From contig WSYJ01000137.1 in NCBI GenBank assembly GCA_020186115.1, positions 1 through 64,000 of the forward strand: a DNA stretch of 64,000 nt, in the 5' to 3' direction. This DNA comes from Histomonas meleagridis. Its lineage: Eukaryota; Parabasalia; Tritrichomonadida; Dientamoebidae. The notes beneath the pieces are model-generated. The model was given only the letters and a program-made list of their open reading frames with translations. It did no database searches and had not been told where the DNA came from. Shown one piece after another: positions 8,983 through 18,880 of the stretch. Within the stretch, counting starts at the first letter, position 1. The number at the start of each line of letters is the position of its first letter. Made by a program: the position numbers and the translations under genes.

Positions 8983-10764
8983 TCAAAGATTAGAATCGAT
9001 TTTTTTGATAGCATTTTCCGCAGCGTGTTTAAATTTGTTTTGTTCTATTCTTAGTCTCTTTCTAATTGTTTCCTTTTCTACTTCAGGGAACAAGAATGCG
9101 GCCACCAAATCCCTTGCGACAATAGCCTGATCGTTACCACTATTCGCAGCAGTTGCGGTGAAATTTGTAATTTTCTCGGCATCTTTCATTGCAATATTTT
9201 TCGCGATATCATTTGCTGTTACGTTTATCGATTCGTTAATAATACTTTCCAAATACGAATCCGCAGTTTCATAGTTAACGCCCATAATTTTCCTAAACGC
9301 TTCGTCTTCGATTTTTTGTCGCTTAATTTCTTCTTCTCTTCTTCCGTTTTCTTCCGCTTCTCTTCTTCTTCTTTCTCTTTCCGCTAATTTCATCATTGCG
9401 TCGATTCTTCGTTCTTCCATTCTTCTTTGTAATTGATTATTCAAGAACACTAACATTTCGCCAATAACTTTTCCTTCGGCGTTTGATGTCTTTTCGATAT
9501 TATTCCGTAAGTTCTCTGCGATTTCTTTCTCTTCTTTCGTTTCCGATTTCTCTTCAACTTCTTTAAGCGCTTCGATTGTCCTTAACTCGCGTATAAGTTG
9601 TCGTTGGTTTTCTAAACTATGATACATCTCATTTTGCATCGAACGACCTCTAATTAATCGCTGCAACAATATTATCGCCATTTCGCGTTCGTCATTTTCA
9701 ATATTAGGTTGTATAACAGGAGTTTGTGGTCGCGGTGGTGGCTTTTCGATTCGTTGTGCAATTTTTAATGGTTGTACTTTCTTCTTATTGTTAATCGATG
9801 ATTTGTCGCCTCGTTTCTCAAGTACTGATTGCTCAACTGTCTTTAGATATTCTTGTTGCGCCTTTTCGGAGCGTTTCCAATTCTTCTCTTTACGAAGTGG
9901 TTTAACTTGAGTCTTGGAATACATCGATTCGATTTCATTTAACGCATTTAATGATGTATCAGTATTAACATCGCGTTTACCATATACGGCTTTGTTCATG
10001 TAGCAACGGGAATCAGCTTTACCATTACGACGTAATGGCGCATATGCACTACTTCCTTTATTAGAATATTCGTTTATTATGTCGCGCGTGGTTCGATTAC
10101 GTGAAGTCATTTGGCGTCGTTGCTCTGTAAGTGTACGCAAGACTTTAAGTCGCTTCTTTTCGATACGTTCGATCGCTGCTTTGCGCTTTTCTTCACGAGC
10201 TGTTATTACACTTTCGACTCGACGTTGACGGATAACTGAATCTTCATCTTCACGTTGTTGAAAACTTTTGACAAGAAGATTAAGACGTTGTTGTTGAATT
10301 TCATTGATGTAACGATCACGTTTAGCCCATTGTTCAACTTCAATTTCAATTAAGCGCTTTTGTCGTTCTTCAATTGAGAGATTTTCAAGTTCTTCTTCTT
10401 CAAACCAGGCTCGTGGTTGAGTATGATCTGTGGTGTCGGGAAGCCAGGGATCTGTTTGGCCTGAGGATTCACGATATGCTGTTTGGACTGCAACATCAAC
10501 TTTTTTATGTGATTTAACTTTCTTTTCATGTGGTGATTCTGGCGCTGTTATTGGTGTCGTTGCAAGAATAACATCAGGTGGGCGTGCTGTAACATTACTT
10601 GTAATTGGAGAAGCAAAGAATAACGGTCTATCTGAACCATTGACATCTGTATTTTGAAGTGTTGTACAATACGCAACATTAGGCGTAGGACGCATTGTGC
10701 TATCACGATAAAATGGATCATATCGATAATCAAATTGCCTTGTTTTTGTTACTGCATAAGACAT
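8983..10764 (-). CDS. CFAP91: CFAP91/MAATS1-like axonemal protein
   Basis: At residues 88-109 the sequence KVDVAVQTAYRESSGQTDPW matches the hallmark VQT...R-S-TQTDP motif of CFAP91 (AAT-1/MAATS1). A long charged coiled-coil follows, rich in E, R and Q, with the IEERQKR...VEQWAKRDRY arrangement near 130-155. CFAP91 belongs to the radial-spoke base and calmodulin-associated complex in motile cilia, so a flagellar role is expected. Length is 593 residues against about 770 in vertebrates. It is transcribed divergently from the zinc-finger gene starting at 10820, with a Myb-type motif (GACCGTTAACG) between them. Confidence 0.8.
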   Translation of the reverse strand: MSYAVTKTRQFDYRYDPFYRDSTMRPTPNVAYCTTLQNTDVNGSDRPLFFASPITSNVTARPPDVILATTPITAPESPHEKKVKSHKKVDVAVQTAYRESSGQTDPWLPDTTDHTQPRAWFEEEELENLSIEERQKRLIEIEVEQWAKRDRYINEIQQQRLNLLVKSFQQREDEDSVIRQRRVESVITAREEKRKAAIERIEKKRLKVLRTLTEQRRQMTSRNRTTRDIINEYSNKGSSAYAPLRRNGKADSRCYMNKAVYGKRDVNTDTSLNALNEIESMYSKTQVKPLRKEKNWKRSEKAQQEYLKTVEQSVLEKRGDKSSINNKKKVQPLKIAQRIEKPPPRPQTPVIQPNIENDEREMAIILLQRLIRGRSMQNEMYHSLENQRQLIRELRTIEALKEVEEKSETKEEKEIAENLRNNIEKTSNAEGKVIGEMLVFLNNQLQRRMEERRIDAMMKLAERERRRREAEENGRREEEIKRQKIEDEAFRKIMGVNYETADSYLESIINESINVTANDIAKNIAMKDAEKITNFTATAANSGNDQAIVARDLVAAFLFPEVEKETIRKRLRIEQNKFKHAAENAIKKIDSNL

Positions 10765-10789
10765 TTTGAATCTCGAAAAAATTCGTTAC

Positions 10790-10808
10790 TGAAAATGACC
10801 GTTAACGT
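10790..10808. promoter_or_regulatory. Myb-type site in a divergent promoter
   Basis: GACCGTTAACG lies at about 10797-10807, between the divergent starts of CFAP91 (10764) and the zinc-finger gene (10820 or 10844). The same AACGGT/ACCGTT core recurs before several genes in this window, so it is a plausible shared activator site. The assignment to a Myb factor rests on the AACNG core only. Confidence 0.4.
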
Positions 10809-10819
10809 ACACAAAACAC

Positions 10820-11380
10820 ATGAAATGTTATATGAAAAATAAAATGGGGGAAAACATTCTGAAGATTCTGGAACAGAATAATTGCGATACATCTCTCATA
10901 CGGCCACCAGATAACTTCGAAACAACAGATAATCCAGTTTATGATGTAAATTTATCAGGTTTTGATACAAGTGAACTTTTAAGAAATGTAGGCTTACTAT
11001 CATCAGATGCTAATCTATCAAATGAAGAAAAATATATCAGAATTAAAAGGTTTTATTTATACCAAATTAACATGCAAAAAGAACAAGAAATGATAAAGGA
11101 AGAATGTGCAAATATAAAAAATATTTTAGAAAATGGTAATATAGAAGAGATAAAAGAAATTTTCCAAAGAAGACGTCAGTGGGCAGAAAGTTCTAGAAAA
11201 TGTAATCCAGAACTCGGAATATTATGCAATTCAGATTCATGTATTAATAATGCCGTTCCATTCTCTGATTATTGCATTGCACATATATACAAGGATGCTA
11301 ATCAGAATTTGTTTGTTAGATGCGAGGAATGTGGTCATGTTTATCCGAAAGCTTTCTCTTGCTTATATTGTAAAAAATGA
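10820..11380 (+). CDS. KANL2/INO80D-type zinc-finger protein
   Basis: The 186-residue protein has a predicted helical N-terminal region. Its C-terminal zf-C3Hc3H-type finger reads CNSDSCINNAVPFSDYCIAH, followed by IYKDANQNLFVRC and a second Cys set (CEECGHVY...CLYC). This potential DNA-binding finger is typical of KANSL2 in the NSL acetyltransferase complex and of INO80D, so a chromatin role is likely. Three in-frame ATGs (10820, 10832, 10844) lie close together; MGENILKIL at 10844 looks the most natural start. It is shorter than animal KANSL2. Confidence 0.65.
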   Translation: MKCYMKNKMGENILKILEQNNCDTSLIRPPDNFETTDNPVYDVNLSGFDTSELLRNVGLLSSDANLSNEEKYIRIKRFYLYQINMQKEQEMIKEECANIKNILENGNIEEIKEIFQRRRQWAESSRKCNPELGILCNSDSCINNAVPFSDYCIAHIYKDANQNLFVRCEECGHVYPKAFSCLYCKK

Positions 11381-11654
11381 TTAGAAAAATTAAATTAAAT
11401 AAAATTCACATAAATATAAAAAATTGTTTTAATTTTATTCACAATCGATTAGAGCTAAAATTTCATTTACTCAAACTTAAGCTTTCTTAGACTAAATAAG
11501 AGAAAATCAAAAATAAATTTATTTTTCAATTTTTTTTTTTAATTAAGTTTAATTTTTCTAAAAGTTATTATTATTAGTATCTTCATTGTAAGGGTTATCT
11601 AATTTATATTTTTTCCCATCGAACCATTTTGACTATTATCTGAATTTTTACTTA

Positions 11655-12285
11655 TTGGGGGTGGAAAAAGTGCGTTCGTCAGCCTTTTTTTCAATGAATA
11701 AAAAAGTAAAAGAAAATTTGTTTATTTATTATGCTATGTATTAACCTTGAGTTTCGATTGTAATTAAAAGTCTGTTCATCCATTCATTATATACGGCTCT
11801 GCACCTACATTCTTGGCAATTCTCTTGGTCGATGCATATGGATAACTTAATATAAAATTGGCTATTTTTTGATCTAAATCTGATCTTCTTGGTATCCCTG
11901 TTTTTTTCGATTTGAAAATTGAGAATGTATGTTCATTCATCTTTTTTGTCCATTTCTGAACTGTTCCAAGTGTAATAATATTATCACCATATACAGCACA
12001 TAATCGACTATATATGTCTTGATTTTCATTTGATTCTAACAAAAGAAAATAAACAACAGAACGTAATTCCTCAATTGGAACTGACATAAGAATGATTAAA
12101 CGTTCTCTTTCAGAGGGTATACTGAAAAAAAGTTGTTTTACTTCATGCATCATATTTATTTGGAAAAAAGTATTATAATAAAAATGATAATATAATTATT
12201 ATAGATTTTATTTATATAACTTGATTATATAAATATCTAATATAAATCAAAAAAAAGGCCTGACGAACAGGCTTTTTCCACCCCC
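11655..12285. mobile_element. Mariner-derived miniature element
   Basis: The ends are imperfect inverted repeats of about 30 bp: GGGGGTGGAAAAAG near 11657 and CTTTTTCCACCCCC ending at 12285, with TTCGTCAG and CTGACGAA further in and T or A runs beyond. TA occurs at 12286-12287 on the right and at 11653-11654 on the left, two bases from the repeat. The 631-bp element retains only the DNA-binding part of a mariner transposase. Full mariner elements are about 1.3 kb, so this is an internally deleted, non-autonomous copy. Confidence 0.7.
11776..12153 (-). pseudogene. Mariner transposase N-terminal DNA-binding fragment
   Basis: The 125-residue frame from ATG 12153 resembles the paired helix-turn-helix domain of mariner transposases: LCAVYGDNIITLGTVQKWTK, then KKTGIPRRSDLDQKI and ASTKRIAKNVGA. 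It stops before the catalytic DDD domain, which is absent from the element. The start lies about 130 bp inside the right terminal repeat, the usual place. If expressed, it could bind the ends of related elements without cutting. The frame itself is undamaged. Confidence 0.65.
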
Positions 12286-12288
12286 TAT

Positions 12289-12749
12289 ATTTTGGCATTT
12301 TCTAAATTCATCTTTTGTTCTATTTCACCATTTCCTTCAACATCTAAAAAAATAAAAATAAATATGATGTTTATTTAAATAATTTAAATAAATGCTGAAT
12401 ATATCTGGTCCATAGCTTAGCATATATATAATGCCAAAATAAGTAATTTCATTTTGAAATACGTTGTGCATTATAGTAACATATTAACATCACCAATTTG
12501 TATGCATACAGACATTATTAATTTTGCTTTTAAATTCATGAATACATGGAAATTCCATGTTGATAATTGTCAATGCAACCATAAAATTTATATGCATATT
12601 TACACAAGATAATATCAAAAACATTACTTTTCAAGTCTACTCCATAACCTTCAAATAATTTTTAATTCGTTTATAACCAAAATATTACAATAAATAAAAG
12701 TTTTTATAATATTTTTTTTAAATCATTTATCAAAAATTTATATTATTAT
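12289..12749. other. AT-rich intergenic region, nothing recognised
   Basis: No open frame, RNA gene or ordered repeat was found between the mariner-derived element and the 3' end of the NOB1 gene. Confidence 0.5.
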
Positions 12750-13664
12750 TCATTGATTCCTTTTCCTCTTTTTGCCAAGTAAATGATGTGGTACATTTGG
12801 ATTTGCCTTACCAAACCCATACTCTGGTGGCGGTCTGCTCTTCTTTCTTGGCTCAAAGAACGTATGTCCATCCGGCGCGTTTTTCTTTAGTGATCTCGCG
12901 CCGCCAGTCCACGCGTACTTTCTTCGCGCTTCCATTAGCATGTCCTCACTAAGGACGAGACGTGGCTTCTGATGTTTCCCTCCACGATTAGTTGGAATAG
13001 AATATTTTTTGCCGCGCGTTGTGGGCTCGAAACGCTTCGGAAGTGGAAGTTCGTGATCGCCATCTGCGCGTGTGACCAAAGCGTATCTAACGAGCTCATG
13101 TTGGCCGCATTCAGGACAAAACTCTTTTGTGGCATCAAGTGTTTCAGCACCACATGCTGAACATCTCATGAGCCATCGTTTAACTTCGGCAATTCGTTGG
13201 CCAGTTGGAGAAACAACATGTATACCCATGACAACTGCAATACATTGCATGGTCGCATCACCAGTACAAAGAATAACATGAGCTGTATCATTGATTTTGC
13301 CGAAGTTGTCAACAGTGATCCATTGATCAAATCCGTTGTTGAAGCTTGTGTCTTCTTCAGTTTTATCAGGTGGTTGCATATCAAGTGATAAAGCAATTAA
13401 ACGCATATCGGTCTGACTTAAGAGATTTATATTACCTGATTCTGTGGCACATTCAACAACTGCATTATATGATTCTTTAGATGGTTCACGGATAATAATG
13501 TCATGTGATACTTTGATGCGTTCAAGATTCTCACGAGACCTTTGATCTCTGACTTCATTCAATGCATCTTGTGTTGTGTAGATTTTTTGTGGGGCTTGAA
13601 TGGTTGTGTTCCCTTCAATGAAAAAATTTGCATCAGCTATAAAAATAGTTTGGTTGTCGTCCAT
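12750..13664 (-). CDS. NOB1: NOB1 endonuclease (18S rRNA 3' processing)
   Basis: NOB1 cuts 20S pre-rRNA at the 3' end of 18S rRNA during 40S subunit maturation. The PIN domain is visible with its acidic residues: IADANFF (Asp about 11), NEVRD (Glu about 37), TDMRLIALS (Asp about 86) and TGDATMQ (Asp about 136). A zinc ribbon follows at about 168-186 (CSACG...CPECG), then the conserved GKKYSIPTNRGGKH segment and a basic tail. The frame can extend to a GTG at 13676, but ATG 13664 (MDDNQT) is the natural start, giving 304 residues, a little shorter than yeast or human NOB1. Confidence 0.92.
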   Translation of the reverse strand: MDDNQTIFIADANFFIEGNTTIQAPQKIYTTQDALNEVRDQRSRENLERIKVSHDIIIREPSKESYNAVVECATESGNINLLSQTDMRLIALSLDMQPPDKTEEDTSFNNGFDQWITVDNFGKINDTAHVILCTGDATMQCIAVVMGIHVVSPTGQRIAEVKRWLMRCSACGAETLDATKEFCPECGQHELVRYALVTRADGDHELPLPKRFEPTTRGKKYSIPTNRGGKHQKPRLVLSEDMLMEARRKYAWTGGARSLKKNAPDGHTFFEPRKKSRPPPEYGFGKANPNVPHHLLGKKRKRNQ

Positions 13665-13877
13665 CTGCAAGACCACAAAGATTCAAAACTTTTTCAATGA
13701 TTTATAAAACCAAAGAGAACGTTTAAAAAATGCTTCGTCCAAATCCATATATATTGTTCTTATTATATGATTAATCTAAAACATTAGAATAATGAGTGGT
13801 TAAAATAATTTTTTTTGAGGTATTTTCATTGTTGGTATACTTAAATTTAATTAGAGAATATTTGTTAAACTTAGATT

Positions 13878-14330
13878 TTACTGTTTAGATGAGGAAGTAG
13901 AACGGCGAGTGCAGCATTCACGGAATTCAGTCAATGATTCAAATAACTTTTGAATTTCATCGGTAGTTTCCATCCAAAATTCTTGTGGAGATGAAGTTGT
14001 AGAAAATGTAATTCTTACTAAGAAGTGATCCTTTTCATCAACTTCATAAGACTTTATCATATTACCTCGAGATTCAAAAACTGTTCCTTCAAATCCTCCC
14101 TTAATACTCATTCTTTTACGGTAGAAATCAAGCTGAAGAGTTCTCTTTACGTTTCCAACAATGAATTGCTTCTGGGTTATATCAAAAGAAAGAATATGAG
14201 TTCCAAGCTTGTCTGTTGGTCTTTCATAAAGATCTAATGTTTGAGATGAGATTTTAGATCCTTCAAGTGCCTTTTCTGCGTTGAATGCGTCCGGAAAAGG
14301 GACAAAGGGACAGGTCTTCATCATCGTCAT
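13878..14330 (-). CDS. Conserved-looking small protein, function unknown
   Basis: The frame encodes 150 residues from ATG 14330. The middle is rich in alternating hydrophobic residues (HILSFDITQKQFIVGNVKRT, LQLDFYRKRMSIKGGF), followed by a helix (TDEIQKLFESLTEFREC), a pattern that could be a PH-like fold. I do not recognise the family. It is divergent from the gene at 14565; the 234-bp shared promoter holds AAACCGTTTTG and TAACCGTTTGC Myb-type cores. Confidence 0.6.
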   Translation of the reverse strand: MTMMKTCPFVPFPDAFNAEKALEGSKISSQTLDLYERPTDKLGTHILSFDITQKQFIVGNVKRTLQLDFYRKRMSIKGGFEGTVFESRGNMIKSYEVDEKDHFLVRITFSTTSSPQEFWMETTDEIQKLFESLTEFRECCTRRSTSSSKQ

Positions 14331-14435
14331 TTTGTTACAATGAAATCAAGAGAAAACTTGTGCCAGTAAAAATTGAATAAAACAATATGACATTTTTATT
14401 TATTATCAAATATGGATAAAAAACGTTTAAAAGTA

Positions 14436-14512
14436 AGAAAACCGTTTTGTTTCCATGTCATCCTTTTCTTTTACGCAAAGAGCAGTTTTGCTCACAATTT
14501 GTAACCGTTTGC
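14436..14512. promoter_or_regulatory. Two Myb-type cores in a divergent promoter
   Basis: AAACCGTTTTG near 14439 and TAACCGTTTGC near 14502 lie between the divergent genes starting at 14330 and 14565. Both carry the AACCGTT form seen before other genes here. Confidence 0.4.
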
Positions 14513-14564
14513 AACACAAAAAAAGCGCTTTTTGTACATCTTTCTGGCCAGAAAAGATTTATAA

Positions 14565-15845
14565 ATGAGTTCTGAAGCATTATTCGAGATATTTGATCCT
14601 TCACTTAATGTACATTATGAAAATGGAAAATACCTTACATTTACATCACCAGTTGAAATTTCACAACAAACAAAAGATGGAATGCGTGCGATTCAAGACA
14701 ACGCATGTAGTGTTATTATCGCTCCAAAGAAAGGCGCTAACAAGGTGTTTCAACTTAGAGGAGGAAATGAGCAACAACGTTTTGATATGCTTAAATATGT
14801 TTTATCTCATACATTAGATAAAAAAGGCAAACCTTTATTTGATCAAAAAGTCCTTCCATTTCCATTGAAATATATGAAGTACATGTGTTATGGAATCACC
14901 AATTCTACTACTTCAGATGATTTAAAGAATCCAGAATTTTCTAATTTAAACATTGAAAAATGGAGTAAAATTCAGCCACGTAAGAACCTTGAATTAGCTG
15001 ATTTCACACTTCCACTTACTCTTGATTTTATATATGCATCAATAATTCTATCGTTATTTGCAAGTGAAGAAGATAATGCCAAATTTGATGATCTGAAACG
15101 CGATGAAGAACTTGACAAAAAGATTATTATCGAGCTTAACATTCCAATCCGTTTACCAGTTGCTGTCAAACGAATTCCTGGCTACAAATATGAATTTACT
15201 TTTGCTAAATACAATGACTATGAAGCGCAAGAAATATGTGATCAAATTGAGAAGCTCATTATTCCCACACTTAAGAAATATTCCGTATTATCTGTAATCT
15301 ATTCAAACGTTGATCAAGCCGAGAAAGGACCCATTAAAGAAAAGATGTCATCACTTAACAACATTGACTTAGTTGTTGTTCAGGATGAGCCTACATTCGA
15401 AGAAGACCTTGCAAAGTCATATGTCATATTCATTTCACATGACATGTCAGAGGAAATCAAAGAAAAGCTGAAACAAATATCGACCGAATATTTCGAAATA
15501 ATTCGGCTCTGCCAATGCTCGAGGTGCCATTGTTTTTACTCTCCGACTCAATCTGGTGAAGCATGTATCACTGGTGCACATGAAGGTCATCAAATACCAT
15601 TTGAAAATGGCGATATGGAAGTGTTTGATTGCAATGATGAAACTGGTGAAGAAGAAATATATATTAAAATGTCATGTTGCGATGAAATACCGAAGAAGTA
15701 CATGAATGACCCTGATTTTTGCTGCAAGAAGATAAACAACGGAGATCACATCGAGGAACAAAACCCACAAGCAAAGTCTGAAATTGAGTTCATTGATCAC
15801 ATTCCTGATGTAACTGAAAGTATTGATAATGCACCCAGTGAGTAA
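14565..15845 (+). CDS. Unknown protein with Cys/His-rich C-terminal segment
   Basis: The 426-residue protein starts at ATG 14565. The first 310 residues look globular with mixed helix and strand. From about 320 there is a Cys/His cluster: CQCSRCHCFYSPTQSGEAC, HEGHQ, then MSCCDEIP and FCCKK. This could bind zinc. The tail is acidic. I do not recognise the family and see no membrane segment or signal peptide. Confidence 0.65.
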   Translation: MSSEALFEIFDPSLNVHYENGKYLTFTSPVEISQQTKDGMRAIQDNACSVIIAPKKGANKVFQLRGGNEQQRFDMLKYVLSHTLDKKGKPLFDQKVLPFPLKYMKYMCYGITNSTTSDDLKNPEFSNLNIEKWSKIQPRKNLELADFTLPLTLDFIYASIILSLFASEEDNAKFDDLKRDEELDKKIIIELNIPIRLPVAVKRIPGYKYEFTFAKYNDYEAQEICDQIEKLIIPTLKKYSVLSVIYSNVDQAEKGPIKEKMSSLNNIDLVVVQDEPTFEEDLAKSYVIFISHDMSEEIKEKLKQISTEYFEIIRLCQCSRCHCFYSPTQSGEACITGAHEGHQIPFENGDMEVFDCNDETGEEEIYIKMSCCDEIPKKYMNDPDFCCKKINNGDHIEEQNPQAKSEIEFIDHIPDVTESIDNAPSE

Positions 15846-16077
15846 ACAAACAAATTTTTTTTATTAAATTAATTTTTCGGTACCATCAACAACTATTATT
15901 GTCGTTTGTTATTTCGATATCTTATTAAACCAATTCCATGGAATGTAGTAAATTGTATGTAGTAAATACAGATTTATGCGGAGTTAAATGTTGAAGAATC
16001 AAACAATTTTTTTGATTAATGATTAGACATAGAACACAAACAACAAATAAACATTTTTCTTATTGCAGGTGATTTAT

Positions 16078-16962
16078 TTAAACATTTTGTGATGAACTAT
16101 TGTGACTCTGTGTTACTGGAGGCTGAGCGAGTAAAAACTCACCATGATCAGTTGCAAGTTCGAGTAGCGACATTCTCTGTAATGAATACAGATTGATATG
16201 AGAAAAGTGACACGGAACGGGGGGCACCAATTTTGGCGGTGGGAAAATTGATGGGAAAATCTTGGCTATGTTGGGAAAGAGAGAATAATTTGGGGGCTTT
16301 GGTTTGTTAACCTTCTTACGTAGTATTGATGGTTGGTGGTCAATCTCTTGGGAATTTATAATTATATCTGTAGAACGAATTTCTCTATGGATCTTGAGAC
16401 ATTGTTTTTTATTGCTACAAGTATTCCCACGGAGAGCATGTGGACATCTTTCAACAATTGAAATAGTCGCCTGGAGTCGATCCTGACCAAGAACATAATC
16501 ATCAAGAGCCATAACGCATGAATCTGCAGATTGCTTACTTTTAAACTTGACAAAAACAGAAGGTGATTGGGATTGAATAATGAGCTTATTTGACGGATGA
16601 TTTGATATGGAAATCTTTGAAATTTTTCCATATTGCCCTAAATACTCTGGTTTTACAAGAGTTTCTTTTGAGAGTAATTCAGACGGAATTCCAATAATTT
16701 GAACGATTTTGGAAGAAAGATAATAAACTGGAGTTGATTGATCACTATTTGTGCTAACAGGCCTATATTGTTCACCAACTCGCTTAGATGCATTTGCATC
16801 ATATGGTCTTCTGCAATACGGACATTTAGGCTCTTTTTCTTCCAGAAGCCGATTAAAACAGAAACCACAAACCTGGTAACCGCATGGACATGGATAAAAC
16901 TCATATTCTCCGTCTGTTAAATTGCTTATACATAGAGGACATAATTTTTCTGGTTTGCTCAT
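16078..16962 (-). CDS. CNOT4: NOT4/CNOT4-like E3 ubiquitin ligase
   Basis: The N-terminus has the C4C4 RING finger particular to NOT4: CPLC, YPCPCGYQVCGFCFN, then CPYCRRPY at about residues 8-52. An RRM-like domain follows (VQIIGIPSELLSKE..., about 86-170, with YGKISKISIS and VFVKFKSK). A CCCH zinc finger comes next (CPHALRGNTC, SNKKQCLKIH). This order is diagnostic of NOT4, a subunit or partner of the CCR4-NOT complex that ubiquitinates proteins on stalled ribosomes. At 294 residues it lacks the long variable tail of fungal and animal homologues. Confidence 0.9.
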   Translation of the reverse strand: MSKPEKLCPLCISNLTDGEYEFYPCPCGYQVCGFCFNRLLEEKEPKCPYCRRPYDANASKRVGEQYRPVSTNSDQSTPVYYLSSKIVQIIGIPSELLSKETLVKPEYLGQYGKISKISISNHPSNKLIIQSQSPSVFVKFKSKQSADSCVMALDDYVLGQDRLQATISIVERCPHALRGNTCSNKKQCLKIHREIRSTDIIINSQEIDHQPSILRKKVNKPKPPNYSLFPNIAKIFPSIFPPPKLVPPVPCHFSHINLYSLQRMSLLELATDHGEFLLAQPPVTQSHNSSSQNV

Positions 16963-17805
16963 TTGTGGCTATTTTCGTCACTTTTTAATAATCAGCATTT
17001 TGTAAAAAAAATTTGTTTTGAAGCTTCTAGTTTTTCAAAATCATATTTAGCACCAAATGATTGCTTTTTTAAGAGGAAGAGAGAAACTTATGAAAGATGA
17101 CTGTTTAAGATGAAGATTTAAATTCGAAAAAATCTGAACTTTTATCACAAACGAGTGAAAAAGCATTATATATGAGTTACCGAGTGATGCCTAAATGATA
17201 CTTGCGTTCAAAAAATCTGTTTTTTTTAACTTTCAAATTGATTCAGTATCATGATCATAAGCTTGCTAATAATATGCAATCCACCAATGATTTTTATTGA
17301 AAAATTCAAAATTATTTTAAAACATATTTAATGATATCTTCAAAATGTAAGATAATTTTTTTTCTTTTTTAAGTTTTTCTGAATCCCAATTTTCTAACTT
17401 CAAAATCTCTTTTTTACAATCAATTTTTTTACATTAAAAACATCTTTTTTATTATGCATGATTTTCGGATCTTATAGAATTATCAATGATAAAAACACCA
17501 AAATAAATTAGTACATACTACAAATCACACGTTTTTAATTTAAAATAATTGATTTTTGGGAAAAAATGTTCAATTTGGTGGCAGCATATCAACAACGGTT
17601 TACGCTAGAATTCAATTCAATATTTCACTTTTTCAGTGAAATAAGATTTTTCAGGGAGTATAACATGTTTTACTATTTTAAAAAATTTCTCATTACAAAA
17701 AAAGCTCATATATTAAACATAGTTTTATATGTACTGGATAACAAAGTTCAGTTTCATGAAGACTAATCAGATAAAATAAATTCAACACAGAAATGGAGCT
17801 GGTTA
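16963..17805. other. Long AT-rich gap, nothing recognised
   Basis: No protein-like frame, RNA gene or ordered repeat is visible. A 66-codon frame at 17566-17766 has no family likeness and is probably chance. Confidence 0.45.
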
Positions 17806-17817
17806 TTTGGCGCCAAA
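17806..17817. promoter_or_regulatory. Palindromic E2F-type site before the cyclin gene
   Basis: TTTGGCGCCAAA is a perfect palindrome matching the E2F/DP consensus (TTTSGCGC on both strands). It lies 86 bp upstream of the ATG of a cyclin-box gene. In most eukaryotes E2F/DP drives G1/S genes, so cell-cycle control of this cyclin is a reasonable inference. Confidence 0.5.
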
Positions 17818-17902
17818 AATTCCAACACACAAATTTCAAAGCTTTATTCAATTTTCATTTTATTTATGAATTCAAAAAGCTAAAAACCCCGGGGTAGTTT
17901 TT

Positions 17903-18880
17903 ATGAACGTTTTTCGAACTAATAACACCCAAGTTCATGGAATCTACAAATGGATCGACTCTAACTCAGATGGGTCGAGCGATGGTGAGTCAAATGATCA
18001 ATCAAGCAATTTTGAATCCGATTCAAATGAAAATTTTGATTCAATATTAATACAATTCAATCCAACAACACTAGAGATAAAGAAAATACCATACTCAGAA
18101 ATCATGCTCGAGAAAAATCGTATCAAAGATCGATATCAAAAATTCAACATAAATTACTTAGATAACGTTCAAAAGGATCTTAAATCTCCAGATAGAAACA
18201 ACAGCGTGGAGTGGATAATCCACATTGGGTTTCGGCTAAGACTTAATGATTTTTCTATATGCATGGCAATCAAACTATTTGATAATTTATTATCTACAAA
18301 GCCTTTAAACAGAAATGATCTTGAACTTGAATGCGCAACTCTATTATTAATTGAAGCCAAGGCAAATGAGCCTAACAATTTGTCAATTGTTAGTAAGATA
18401 ATCAACTTGACAACAAATATAACAGATGAAATGCTTCTTGAAAATGAAATAATGATATTCCAGCACACCAACTATAATGTTTTTGTTATAACTCCTCTTG
18501 ATTTTATCCAATATTACTTTAGCATAATCATTGATTTACCACTTTCAGATAGCTCACAGAATCTTTTTGAGAACACTCGATTCTTTTTATTCTGTTCTCT
18601 TTCATTAGAGTTTTGTTGCAAGTATACATGTGAGGAAATTGCACTTGCATGTATTTTAGTTGCATCTGTCATCACACCAGAAACAAAAGTCAGGATATCA
18701 AACTTAACGTTCAACATAAACTGTGCGGGGGACGTTTACACATCCGTCAACACAGTCATCAACGATACAACGTCGATCCTATTTTCTTATTTTTCAGAGA
18801 GAATCCAAATGATCCAAAATTATTTTAAAATTTCTCGTGAAGAGTTCATGAACATATGTCAAAAACATCTGGGTGGCTAA
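17903..18880 (+). CDS. Cyclin-like protein
   Basis: The 325-residue protein has an acidic, Ser/Asn-rich N-terminus (about 1-60). A cyclin N-terminal box follows at about 85-200: VEWIIHIGFRLRLNDFSIC, MAIKLFDNLLS, ELECATLLLIEAKANEP, then a helix and FQHTNYNVFVITPLDFI. A second, weaker helical box ends the protein. The order and spacing fit A/B/D-type cyclins, which activate cyclin-dependent kinases, although the MRAILVDW signature is replaced by VEWIIHIG. An E2F-type palindrome sits 86 bp upstream. Confidence 0.75.
   Translation: MNVFRTNNTQVHGIYKWIDSNSDGSSDGESNDQSSNFESDSNENFDSILIQFNPTTLEIKKIPYSEIMLEKNRIKDRYQKFNINYLDNVQKDLKSPDRNNSVEWIIHIGFRLRLNDFSICMAIKLFDNLLSTKPLNRNDLELECATLLLIEAKANEPNNLSIVSKIINLTTNITDEMLLENEIMIFQHTNYNVFVITPLDFIQYYFSIIIDLPLSDSSQNLFENTRFFLFCSLSLEFCCKYTCEEIALACILVASVITPETKVRISNLTFNINCAGDVYTSVNTVINDTTSILFSYFSERIQMIQNYFKISREEFMNICQKHLGG

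Noticed and set aside
17566-17766. 66-codon plus-strand frame before the cyclin gene
   Set aside because: Hydrophobic, AT-driven composition and no recognisable family.
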